Source of the DNA: Mesorhizobium shangrilense | GTDB lineage: Bacteria > Pseudomonadota > Alphaproteobacteria > Rhizobiales > Rhizobiaceae | Direction: 5' to 3' | Assembly (NCBI RefSeq): GCF_028826155.1 | Contig: NZ_JAQGPN010000001.1 | Span: forward strand, 3,849,501-3,913,500 | Length of the DNA: 64,000 nucleotides | Shown: positions 33,972-41,855 of the stretch, one piece after another | Numbering within the stretch: the stretch's first letter is position 1 | Layout: every line of letters starts with the position of its first letter | Position numbers and translations under genes: made by a program | The notes under the pieces: generated by a model | Databases searched by the model: none | Seen by the model: only the letters and a program-made list of their open reading frames with translations | What the model was told of the DNA's origin: nothing

Positions 33972-35133
33972 TCTTCCCATACCCCACCGCCTCCCGCTTC
34001 TCGTCCTCGCTGAGGAAGCCGGCAGCGCCAACCCTCGCCCAGAGCGCATCGCGTTCGCCGGTGAGACCGGCCACCTGGTCGGCGTCAAACCAGAGCCGGA
34101 GGCCGTGCCCGAACAGCGGCGTCAGCCAGGCCGAGAGTTCCTTGGCGGTGCGCGACACCAGCGGCAGCACGGTCAGGCGGTAAAAGGCGCGGTTCGCCTC
34201 CTGGTAGTTGGCGTAGGTGTTGTCGCCTGGAATGCCGAGGAGCATGGGCGGCACGCCGAAGGCGAGTGCGATGTCGCGCGCCGCGCCATTCCTGGCTTCC
34301 AGAAAGTCCATGTCCTTCGGCGTCAGGCCCATCGTCTTCCAGTCGAGCCCGCCCTCGAGCAGCAGCGGCCGCCCGGCGCGCGCCGCGCCTGAATAGCCGT
34401 CCTCCAGTTCGACCTTCAGCCGCTCGTACTGCTCGTCGGTGAGGTTGCCGCCCTCCTTCGGCGCATAGACCAGTGCGCCAGAGGGCCGCGCCGAATTGTC
34501 CAGCAGCGCCTTGTTCCAGCGGCCCGCCGCATTGTGCGTGTCGAGCGCCATCAGCGCCGCCTCCAGTGGCGGGAAGCCGTAGTGCTCATCCAGCGGATGA
34601 AACAGCTTCAGGTGGAGCGCCCCGCCGCCCGACGCGTCGCCGAGCGCAATGCGCCGCCGCCGCCCGTTCTCGCGATAGTCGAGCGCCACCGGCCACCCCG
34701 CGGCATCGGTCGCCACCGTCACCCGGTCAGGCCGCAGAAGATGCAGTTCGCGCGCGCCCTCGCCGCCGTCAACCAGTTGCACGTAGGCGTTGCCCGAGAT
34801 CAGCAGGTGCCCGTAGATCGCCTCCATGAAGGCCGCGCCCGCCTGGCCCGAATTCGGCCGCTCGAGCAGGTCGAGCAGCGGATGCGCGTCAAGATCCGCG
34901 GTGCCTTCATAGACCAGCCAGGGCATCGCAGCGGCGGCTTCGGCGATCATCCGCACCGCCCGGTGCGCGACCGGATTGCGCATGAAACCCTCGCGGGCGA
35001 GCCCGGCATAGTCGCGCCTGGTCCACCGGGCCTCGCCCTCGAGATGCAGGGCGACGAAGCCGTAGGGCGCCGCCTTGCGCTCGGACACGGCATGTGCAGC
35101 CGCCGGCTTCCGCCAGGGAAGATGAAATGGCAT
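33919..35133 (-). CDS. GTA gp3: HK97-family portal protein
   Basis: This is a 404-residue portal, the dodecameric DNA gate of the head. Landmarks are FMRNPVAHRAVRMIAEAAA, LISGNAYVQLV, AYVLR-type loop equivalents, and the C-terminal GIPGDNTYANYQEANRAFYR with PLVSRTAKELSAWLTPLFG. ATG 35133 has GGAAGGACAGG just upstream. The last residues are encoded by a G/C-tract repeat copy and may be variable. Confidence 0.94.
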   Translation of the reverse strand: MPFHLPWRKPAAAHAVSERKAAPYGFVALHLEGEARWTRRDYAGLAREGFMRNPVAHRAVRMIAEAAAAMPWLVYEGTADLDAHPLLDLLERPNSGQAGAAFMEAIYGHLLISGNAYVQLVDGGEGARELHLLRPDRVTVATDAAGWPVALDYRENGRRRRIALGDASGGGALHLKLFHPLDEHYGFPPLEAALMALDTHNAAGRWNKALLDNSARPSGALVYAPKEGGNLTDEQYERLKVELEDGYSGAARAGRPLLLEGGLDWKTMGLTPKDMDFLEARNGAARDIALAFGVPPMLLGIPGDNTYANYQEANRAFYRLTVLPLVSRTAKELSAWLTPLFGHGLRLWFDADQVAGLTGERDALWARVGAAGFLSEDEKREAVGYGKRGVAEPRSYAGARQETS

Positions 35134-35202
35134 GTTCCTGTCCTTCCTGATTTTCCGCCGGCCGCAAAGCCATCGCGATCCGCCCCGCGGACGCGATAGC
35201 GC

Positions 35203-36549
35203 TCACCCCAATCCGCGCACCCTGGGTTCTGCGCTCTTGTCGGCCATCAGTTCCGTCACCGCCCAGACCAGCGCGTCCACCCGGTCCGGCGAGCGGCCGT
35301 TGGACAGCCCGTTCGGCCCAAAATCGCACATCTCGTCCTCCAGCTCGGAAAACCGCCCGGCGTGCTGTACGCGCCCCTGCGCATAGAGCAGGGCCACCGG
35401 TTCGGCGCGTATCCATTTCCCGCGCCGCGCCCGCACTGCCCGCACTGGCACGTCCGTATCGACGCTCCTGATCACGGCCGTCACCATGTCGCCGCCCTGG
35501 TTCACCTCGGCGACCAGGCAATCGGCCTGCAGCCTGTGATAGAGCCCGACGGCGGCCGCGGCCCATTCCTGCGGCTTCGCCGCGCGCTGCGTCGCGTCGG
35601 CCAGCACCGTCACCCGCCCGTCCTCGGCCAGCCCCGCCGCGACGATGCCGCAGGCGTCCGAGGTCTTGCGCGAGCTTGCCGGCGGGTCCACCGCCACCAC
35701 GATCCGCCGCAATTCCGGAAGCTCCGCCACGAAGGCCGCCTCCAGCGCAGCGCGAGACCACAGCGCGTCCTCGCGATCCTCGATCAGTTCGCCGTCAAGT
35801 TCCTGCCGTCCCAGCCGCGTGCCGCCGTATCTCTTCCGCATTGCGCCGACGAAACCCTCGGCCAGGTTCGCCGCATTGTCGTCGGTGCGCATGCGACGGG
35901 TGAGCGTCGCCGGGTCGCCAAGCAGGCGGCGGATCAGCGGCGTCGGCTTCGGCGTCGTCGTCACGATCTGGCGCGGCGCAGCCCCCAGCCGCAGGCCGAA
36001 CTGCAGCATGTCGAATGTCGCCTCGGCGTTCTTCCACTTGCCGATCTCGTCGCACCACGCCGCCTCGAACTGCGGCCCGCGCAGGCTGTCCGGGTCTTCG
36101 GCGGAGAAGATCTGCGCCACCGCCCCGCACGGCCATACCAGCCGCCGCCGGCTCGTCTCGAAGCGAGGCCGCGCCTGGCGCACCAGGCTCAGGATTCCGC
36201 TCGGTCCCTCGATCATCACCTCGCGCGCGTCGGCCAGCGTCTCGCCCACCAGCGCAATGCGCCGGTGCTTCAGCGCGTAGGAGAAAGGCGGCAGGCCGCG
36301 CACGGCGGCGTCAACCCACTCTGCGCCCGTGCGGGTCTTGCCCGAACCGCGCCCGCCGATCAGCAGGAAGGTCCGCGGCCGGCGTCCGATCGGGTACTGC
36401 TCGATGCGCGCCTTGCCGACCCACTCGGCGAGGACGCGTTCGGCCTGCTCAGCCGTCAGGTTCGCCGGCGACCAGCCGCGCTGCATATCCGCGGGCCAGT
36501 TCGACGATGCGCTCGTCAACTCGTTTGAGGATCTCGGCGATTTCGGCAT
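35203..36549 (-). CDS. GTA gp2: large terminase subunit
   Basis: This is the packaging motor, about 448 residues. Walker A is GGRGSGKTRTG at about 65-75 and Walker B is in AAWCDEIGKW. The nuclease-domain Asp is in VVAVDPPASS, and TPKPTPLIRRLL is the coupling motif. The start is uncertain: ATG 36588, 36576, 36549 or 36486 are all in frame. 36549 has weak GAGAAG upstream; all overlap gp1 by 38 to 140 bp. Confidence 0.92.
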   Translation of the reverse strand: MPKSPRSSNELTSASSNWPADMQRGWSPANLTAEQAERVLAEWVGKARIEQYPIGRRPRTFLLIGGRGSGKTRTGAEWVDAAVRGLPPFSYALKHRRIALVGETLADAREVMIEGPSGILSLVRQARPRFETSRRRLVWPCGAVAQIFSAEDPDSLRGPQFEAAWCDEIGKWKNAEATFDMLQFGLRLGAAPRQIVTTTPKPTPLIRRLLGDPATLTRRMRTDDNAANLAEGFVGAMRKRYGGTRLGRQELDGELIEDREDALWSRAALEAAFVAELPELRRIVVAVDPPASSRKTSDACGIVAAGLAEDGRVTVLADATQRAAKPQEWAAAAVGLYHRLQADCLVAEVNQGGDMVTAVIRSVDTDVPVRAVRARRGKWIRAEPVALLYAQGRVQHAGRFSELEDEMCDFGPNGLSNGRSPDRVDALVWAVTELMADKSAEPRVRGLG

Positions 36550-37060
36550 CGCTTCTCGTTTGTTGTTGGACCGCATGCTCCGCGGCATGCTCCTGGAGTT
36601 TCTCGGCCAGACGGATCATCGCCACCACCGTATCGACCTGCTGCTTCGTCAGCGCGCCGTCGGGCGCCGCGCCGGCGCAGGCGAGCAGCCAGTCGGCATG
36701 CTGCAGCAACAGCGTGGAGATCCGCTCGGCGCGCGCCGGCTGGTCGGCATCGGATGGCGTCGCCTGCCCCGCTGCCCCGGCCTGCTGTTGCGGCGGGGCA
36801 ACGGCATGTCCTGCCGGCTCGAAGTCGCCGGCCTCGCCGGCCAGGAAGCGCCGGAGCAGCCGGTCGCGCAGTTCCCGGTGCGCGGCCTGCACGTCCCTGC
36901 GGCCGAAATCGAGCTTCGCCCCGCCGCCCCGCGCGATTCCCCGGGCGACGGTTTTGGGATGGACGCCCATCGCGGCGGCAATCAGCGCCTGCGTCGGCGC
37001 CTCAAGCCTGTTCAGCGCCCGCGCAGCATCCCACCGCTCCGGGCTGATGGCCTGAGGCAT
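36449..37060 (-). CDS. GTA gp1: small terminase-like DNA-binding protein
   Basis: This is a 203-residue protein, first in the head-tail operon. A helix-turn-helix lies near residues 25-50 (LIAAAMGVHPKTVARGIARG). A Gln/Ala-rich linker and a C-terminal helical part (AEKLQEHAAEHAVQQQ, VDERIVELARGYAARL) follow, as in RcGTA gp1. The GTA small terminase has lost specific pac recognition in R. capsulatus, which allows random packaging; whether that holds here cannot be read directly. Confidence 0.85.
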   Translation of the reverse strand: MPQAISPERWDAARALNRLEAPTQALIAAAMGVHPKTVARGIARGGGAKLDFGRRDVQAAHRELRDRLLRRFLAGEAGDFEPAGHAVAPPQQQAGAAGQATPSDADQPARAERISTLLLQHADWLLACAGAAPDGALTKQQVDTVVAMIRLAEKLQEHAAEHAVQQQTRSDAEIAEILKRVDERIVELARGYAARLVAGEPDG

Positions 37061-37325
37061 GGAGAAGAGACCTTGGATCGAGGGGAAGAAAAAGTCGCCG
37101 GCCGCAGCCCCTGAGGCGCAGTTTTCCGACGATATCGAGAAGCTACCAAAGCACCGTCACGGTGTCAAGGAATTTTTTCCTAGAGCGATGCACGACAAAG
37201 CAGGGCCGATTCCGTAAAAAAGAAGGGACGGGCCAGTCTCACGCCAGAGCAGCGTGAGGCAATAGAGTGTGAAATCAGCGGGATGCTTTGGGAAGGCAGA
37301 AGGAACGGGAGAGCCGTTCAGCGAA
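37061..37325. other. AT-richer intergenic region upstream of the GTA operon
   Basis: No gene is supported here. It is the expected promoter region for gp1. CACCG-TCA-CGGTG at about 37153-37165 with a T6 run just after, and CTCACGC/GCGTGAG (37238-37258) near an A6 run at about 37215-37221, are small hairpins. The latter could end transcription of the 37326-37820 gene. Confidence 0.5.
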
Positions 37326-37820
37326 CTATCGGCTAGGACTGTCCAGCGCGCGTTGGATTTCGTAGCCGAAGCGGAGCGTCTCGTTCATGAAGATTAGAAG
37401 CTTGACGCTGCAATCATCGATGTCGCGGATACGAACACGCTTTTGCTCCATCGTGTTGGTTTGCTTCCCGTAGCGCGTTCTGTTGAATTGAATGTCGCCG
37501 GTCTGCGCATACTCAAGGACATTGGCGACGACGCCGTGAACAATCCAGTTTCGCGTGTCTGCCAAGCTGTCTGCCTGATCGGCAACGGAGACGCCCTGCT
37601 CCCTGAAGGGGCGCAGTTCTGGTAAGTTCGTGAACCATTTGCGCAACAGGCGCGTTTTTCGGTTCAGGGCGCGGGGAGTTTCGGCCTCGCCGGTCTGCAA
37701 CTTCTGCATAACGACCCAGACCAAGATATCTATATTCGTCTCCACCGCCGCCCATCGTATCGTCATCTGTCCCACGGCGGTGTAGAGGTTCTTGAACCTG
37801 TCAGCGTGCTCCTTATCCAT
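37326..37820 (-). CDS. HEPN-like protein (Rx4H motif)
   Basis: This is a 164-residue soluble, mostly helical protein from ATG 37820; GTG 37829 is also possible. The N-terminal helix TIRWAAVETNIDILVWVV has the W...E pattern of HEPN-type four-helix bundles. ADTRNWIVHGVV places Arg90 and His95 as R-N-W-I-V-H, an Rx4H motif. In active HEPN proteins these residues form an RNase site. It belongs to a visibly AT-richer segment than its neighbours, suggesting transfer. No nucleotidyltransferase partner is adjacent. I do not recognise the family by name, and an inactive HEPN fold is possible. Confidence 0.6.
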   Translation of the reverse strand: MDKEHADRFKNLYTAVGQMTIRWAAVETNIDILVWVVMQKLQTGEAETPRALNRKTRLLRKWFTNLPELRPFREQGVSVADQADSLADTRNWIVHGVVANVLEYAQTGDIQFNRTRYGKQTNTMEQKRVRIRDIDDCSVKLLIFMNETLRFGYEIQRALDSPSR

Positions 37821-37968
37821 GCCGGACACCGATCAGAAGAAGACGGAAGAAGTCCGCTTCAACGAAACTCTGAAGCGGATGTTGAAGGCACATCCAAAGC
37901 CGCACGACCAGCCGCCCAAGCCAAAATCTCAGAACTCGGAAGATAAGGAGCAGGATTCCTCTTCCTGA
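37819..37968 (+). CDS. 49-residue hydrophilic ORF divergent from the HEPN-like gene
   Basis: This ORF begins MPDTDQKKTEEVRFNETLKRM, followed by LKAHPKPHDQPPKPK and an acidic/Ser tail. FNETLKRML..PPKPH-type small proteins recur in rhizobia. Its ATG shares the tetranucleotide CATG with the start codon of the minus-strand gene, so the two starts overlap. No good ribosome site is visible. Function is unknown. Confidence 0.5.
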   Translation: MPDTDQKKTEEVRFNETLKRMLKAHPKPHDQPPKPKSQNSEDKEQDSSS

Positions 37969-38023
37969 GTCGCGCTTTCCGCTGACTCGTGCTTCTATTA
38001 TGCGGGTCAAGGGGAGGATTGCG

Positions 38024-38311
38024 ATGGAAGGTGATGCGCGTGCCGAAGTAGCTTCGAGTGAGTTGATGGAGGCTACATACGCGATTCCTGCATTCAGGGC
38101 GAACCGCTTCGTTGTTTCGCATCCCGTAGAGAACGTTGTTCGCATAGTGCTTGGAGAGGCGTGGGGCATCGATTCCCCGATTACTATGAGATCGGCCATC
38201 GCCATGTCGGTTGAAGACGTAAAGCGTTTTCGGGATGTGATTTCATCTGTGTTGGACGCTCACGAGAAAAATGAGACAACGGCAACAATGCCCGCCGCCG
38301 TTGTTGAGTAG
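38024..38311 (+). CDS. Conserved-looking 95-residue protein, island gene
   Basis: This is a 95-residue protein. ATG 38024 has AAGGGGAGG 8-14 bases upstream, a strong ribosome site, so it is preferred over ATG 38000. The body reads FRANRFVVSHPVENVVRIVLGEA, then a helix VEDVKRFRDVISSVLDAHE. The strand-strand-helix layout resembles small DUF3467-like proteins, but I cannot confirm this. It is in the AT-richer island and co-directed with the next gene. Confidence 0.6.
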   Translation: MEGDARAEVASSELMEATYAIPAFRANRFVVSHPVENVVRIVLGEAWGIDSPITMRSAIAMSVEDVKRFRDVISSVLDAHEKNETTATMPAAVVE

Positions 38312-38496
38312 CCGACATGGGTGCTCACCAAATGGATGGTTTCGTTGCTCCTGCTTCGTCGGGCCACGTATTCGCCTTGGTTCCACCCGCATCTCGTCAA
38401 CCAGGGTCCGCTTCTGGAGAATTCGGCGCCTCGCATCCTGAAGGCGCGGGTGCTATATCGCGACCATATTCTTCAAGTGGCGTTGCAAGGGCAAAT

Positions 38497-38904
38497 ATGT
38501 CGATTACGCGAGAAGAAATGGAAGCAAGGCTTGAGCGAACAGAAGCTCGGGTTGAAAAGACTCTGGCAGAGGTGAAGTCAGAGTTTTCAGGAATGCGAGC
38601 TGACTTGGCGCTATTCCGCGAACAAACGTCAAGCCAGCTGTCGCATGTTCCTTCTAAGTCGTTTCTTGTCGGAACCGCAATCGGCATCGTCGCGGCTGTT
38701 CTGGCGGCTCTTGGCATCGGTGCAGCCATGTTCGGCAACGGCATCATGGTTACAACGGCCTCAGTCGATCGTGCGAATCAGGCACTTACTCTTGCCGAAG
38801 AAAACGCAACCCAGATACAAGAGCTAACTCGTGGCCTGCAAGCTCTTCTGGATAAGCAGGCGGGCAGCACAACGGAACCCGCTCCTCCTACAACGGGTAA
38901 CTAG
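38497..38904 (+). CDS. Coiled-coil membrane protein, island gene
   Basis: This is a 135-residue protein from ATG 38497 (MSITREEMEARLERTEARV); the open frame upstream is unlikely to be translated. The N-terminal half is a charged coiled coil (about 1-50). A TM helix (SFLVGTAIGIVAAVLAALGI) sits at about 53-75. The C-terminal part is a second helix and a Pro/Thr-rich tail. Such proteins are often found in phage cargo and defence loci, but no function is known here. Confidence 0.6.
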   Translation: MSITREEMEARLERTEARVEKTLAEVKSEFSGMRADLALFREQTSSQLSHVPSKSFLVGTAIGIVAAVLAALGIGAAMFGNGIMVTTASVDRANQALTLAEENATQIQELTRGLQALLDKQAGSTTEPAPPTTGN

Positions 38905-39017
38905 GCGCGCCCCTCTTCTTGCTCCATTGAAGAAGGGCTCGCGCTTTCTGCTTAGGTGTAACGGGCTTCACCAATCCGCCGATAGGCATCGGCGTCTTGG
39001 AAGAGCAGGCTGTCGAG

Positions 39018-41642
39018 CTACGGCGTCACCACCACATTCCGCGTGTTCGTCCCCCCATTGTCCGACCACGAGCGCACGCCAAACGTCTTCGGGCCGCCCG
39101 TGTCGATGCGGAAGCGCCAGGTCGCCTCGCGCGAATCCCCCTGCACGATGCTGCCCAGCGTCAGGCCTGTGGCGTTCGGAAAGGTCATGGCGACGCCGTC
39201 CTCGCGCACGGTCCTGGTCTCCAGCAGGGTGACGCCGGCCGGGACGGCTGCCACCGCCGCATGCACCCCGTAGGCCTCGAAGGCCGGGTTGTCGACGCGC
39301 GCGGTGATCGTCACCGTCGAGCCGACGGCGGGATTCGTCGGGTTCGCGAAAGCGCTCAGCGACGTGGCCGGCGTCGGATCGCCGCGGACGATCTTGGCGG
39401 CGATCGCGGTCGGCAGGCCGAAGGACGGCGCGTCCCAGTTGATCACCTTCAGCCGGTAGACGCCCGCTGGCGGGAAGTCGATGATCAGGTATTCGGTGTT
39501 GTCGTCATAGGACTGCGAGGCCCACTCGCCACACTGGCCGTGGCCGTCCGGTGTGCAGTCGGCGTTGAAGTCGGCCCACAGGTCGAGGTCATAGGTCACC
39601 GCCGCGGTCGCGCCCGAGCTCGACTGCGGCTCGTCCCAGGCCATGACGACGACGAGGCGGTCGGTGCCGCGCGGCACGTCGAGGTCCCAGCTGCCCCAAC
39701 GGTTGTTGGTGATGCCGTTCCACCAGGCCCAGTGCCCGGTCCACCCGTTCGGGTTGTTGTGCGCCCAGTGCGACTGGTAGTCCGACAGCCGGCCGAGGCC
39801 GAAGTCGTTGCGGCCGCCCGAGCTGTTGTTGGCCGGCAGCACCTCGTCGTGGTGGAGCACGGTCGACGCCATCAGGTGCGCGCGCAAGAGATGCGGCCTG
39901 CCGCGGAAGTCCGGATAGTGCTCCAGCAGGGTGGCGGCGATGCCGCTGACATGCGGCGTCGCCATGCTGCAGCCGGCGTCGTTGGCATACTGGTTGGTCG
40001 TGCCGGCGTCTGCCGAGGTGACCGTGCGTCCAGTCGCGACAACGTTGGGCTTCATGCGTCCGTCGCCCGTCGGGCCGAAGCTTGAGTTGAAGGCCAGCTC
40101 GCCGACCTGGTTTGCGGTGTTGTCCTCTACGTTGCCGACGGTGAGCGCGTTCTTGGCGACGCCCGGCGACCAGATGGTGCCGGCGCCCTGCCCGGTGTTG
40201 CCGCCGCACACGATGTAGGCCTGCCGGAACTGCCAGACCTTGTCGTCCAGCTTGCGCGATTCCGCGTCTGTGCCGTTCATCGACGTGCCCCGCGCGCCGC
40301 CGCTGAGATTGATGACTTCGGGCCGCGGCGCGTCGCACGCGGTCTCGTCGTCCAGGAAATCCATGGCGTTGCGCAGCCATGCATTCTGGCCGCTGTTCAT
40401 GCTGTTCCATATCTTGCCGGCGCGAATGCGGTGTCGGTCGCCGACGCCGGTGGCGACGCCGCGGAAGCGCGCCTGCGCGGTTCCGGTTCCCGTGGCTGTC
40501 GCCAGCACGTGGGTCCCGTGGCCGTTCTGGTCGTTCCACACGCCGGCCGCGTCGGTGGTGAAATTCGCGCCGCAGCCGTTCTTGTTGAGGTCCTGGTGCA
40601 TGGTCGCGGCCGCCCCGCCCACCATGAAGCCGGTGTCCAGGATGCCGAACACCGTCGATACCCCGGTGAAGCCGGCGGCGCGGATGTAGTCGACGCTGGT
40701 TGTCGGCATGCTCTCGTCATGCCCTCCCTGCGAGGGCTTCTCGACCTCGATGAACAGCACGAAATCCTGCTCGGCGAGCTGCCGCACCTCGCCCAGCGAG
40801 GCCAGCGCCTCGTAGGCCTGCAGGCCGGCGTCGTAGGACACGATCTCGACGCCCAGTTCCTCCATCCTGCGGGCAAAGACGTTGTCGCGGTCGGCGGCGA
40901 ACAGGTTGACGATGACCGGAAAACGGTCCGCGTCGCTGCCATAGGCCGAGAGCGTCCGCGCCAGGGCCGGCTCGATCTTCTGCTCGGGCCGGGCATAGCC
41001 GATGGAATGCACGCCCGGCAGCCGCAGGATGGCATCGAGAACCCCGCGGTTGAGCGGCAGCCGCACCTTCTGCGCGTCGTCGTGACGGCCGAGCAGCTCG
41101 ACGCCGAGCTTCTGCAGATCCTGCTGCATGGCCTCGTCGGGATCCGTCTCCATGACGAGAAAGGCGAAGGTGTCGTCGCCGCGCCCGCTTTCCAGCGCCT
41201 TCAGCAGCGTGTCCCCGATGCCCGGTTCGGGCGTGAAGGAGGCGCCGACGAAGCTCAGCTGCATCCAGTCGCCCGGATCGAAGCCCGGGCTCCGCGAGAG
41301 GCCGGCGCCCGCCTTGGGCTTCGTGCGGCTCATTGGTTCCGCTTTGCTCTCGACGAGTTCGGCATCGGGCGACGCTTCATGCGCCGAGGCGCCCTTCGGC
41401 GCCTTCGGCTCCGGTGGCTGCGCGGCTTCCTTCGGCCCGCCGGTTTCCTCGACCTTGGGCTCCACCTTCTTGTCGCGGGCTGCCATGCGCCGCATGCTGT
41501 CCTCCACCGCTCCGCGCAGGAAATCCAGCGTCATCGGGGCCGGATCGACCGCCGTCTGGGCGGCGGCCGGCCCGGAGAAGACGGTTCCGGCGAACAAGGT
41601 TGCAATGATGGGAAGGGCGCTGAACGCAGACATGGCACGCAT
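39018..41642 (-). CDS. Exported S8 (subtilisin-family) serine protease
   Basis: This is an 874-residue protein. ATG 41642 has GGAGGA upstream, better than the frame-open 41705. A signal peptide (about 1-29, ending AAAQT) precedes a Pro/Glu-rich pro-region. The subtilase domain has Asp336 (FGILDTGF), His375 (NGHGTHV) and Ser559 (AGCSMATPHVSG). A beta-rich domain (about 640-760) and a C-terminal Ig-like domain ending TRNVVVTP follow. The long pro-region (about 120-310) repeats a LGVE-type strand pattern and may be an inhibitor domain. It would act outside the cytoplasm. The codon use is as GC-rich as the chromosome, unlike the island beside it. Confidence 0.92.
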   Translation of the reverse strand: MRAMSAFSALPIIATLFAGTVFSGPAAAQTAVDPAPMTLDFLRGAVEDSMRRMAARDKKVEPKVEETGGPKEAAQPPEPKAPKGASAHEASPDAELVESKAEPMSRTKPKAGAGLSRSPGFDPGDWMQLSFVGASFTPEPGIGDTLLKALESGRGDDTFAFLVMETDPDEAMQQDLQKLGVELLGRHDDAQKVRLPLNRGVLDAILRLPGVHSIGYARPEQKIEPALARTLSAYGSDADRFPVIVNLFAADRDNVFARRMEELGVEIVSYDAGLQAYEALASLGEVRQLAEQDFVLFIEVEKPSQGGHDESMPTTSVDYIRAAGFTGVSTVFGILDTGFMVGGAAATMHQDLNKNGCGANFTTDAAGVWNDQNGHGTHVLATATGTGTAQARFRGVATGVGDRHRIRAGKIWNSMNSGQNAWLRNAMDFLDDETACDAPRPEVINLSGGARGTSMNGTDAESRKLDDKVWQFRQAYIVCGGNTGQGAGTIWSPGVAKNALTVGNVEDNTANQVGELAFNSSFGPTGDGRMKPNVVATGRTVTSADAGTTNQYANDAGCSMATPHVSGIAATLLEHYPDFRGRPHLLRAHLMASTVLHHDEVLPANNSSGGRNDFGLGRLSDYQSHWAHNNPNGWTGHWAWWNGITNNRWGSWDLDVPRGTDRLVVVMAWDEPQSSSGATAAVTYDLDLWADFNADCTPDGHGQCGEWASQSYDDNTEYLIIDFPPAGVYRLKVINWDAPSFGLPTAIAAKIVRGDPTPATSLSAFANPTNPAVGSTVTITARVDNPAFEAYGVHAAVAAVPAGVTLLETRTVREDGVAMTFPNATGLTLGSIVQGDSREATWRFRIDTGGPKTFGVRSWSDNGGTNTRNVVVTP

Positions 41643-41855
41643 CGTGACTCCTCCGTGGGAAGCGATCGGCGCCTGAGCAATGCTGGTCTGGTTGCAATTT
41701 ATCACACCGCGGCAGGCACACCAACCGGGTCTGCCCCGCCGGCCGGTCGGGCGTGCGGGCGTGCCCGCTTGACGTAGCGGGACTCGAGTGAAGCGGCGCC
41801 CCGCAGGTCTTCGACCGTTGCCGGCCGGCTGTCGATTGCGAAGGGTCCGGGGTCC

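Noticed and set aside
22059-37060. Ordinary temperate prophage
   Set aside because: There is no integrase, excisionase, repressor, replication or att-type repeat, and the gene set and order match the GTA cluster.
37326-37968. HEPN/MNT toxin-antitoxin pair
   Set aside because: The neighbouring 49-residue ORF is not a nucleotidyltransferase. There is no GSx10DxD motif near, so the classic pair is not supported.
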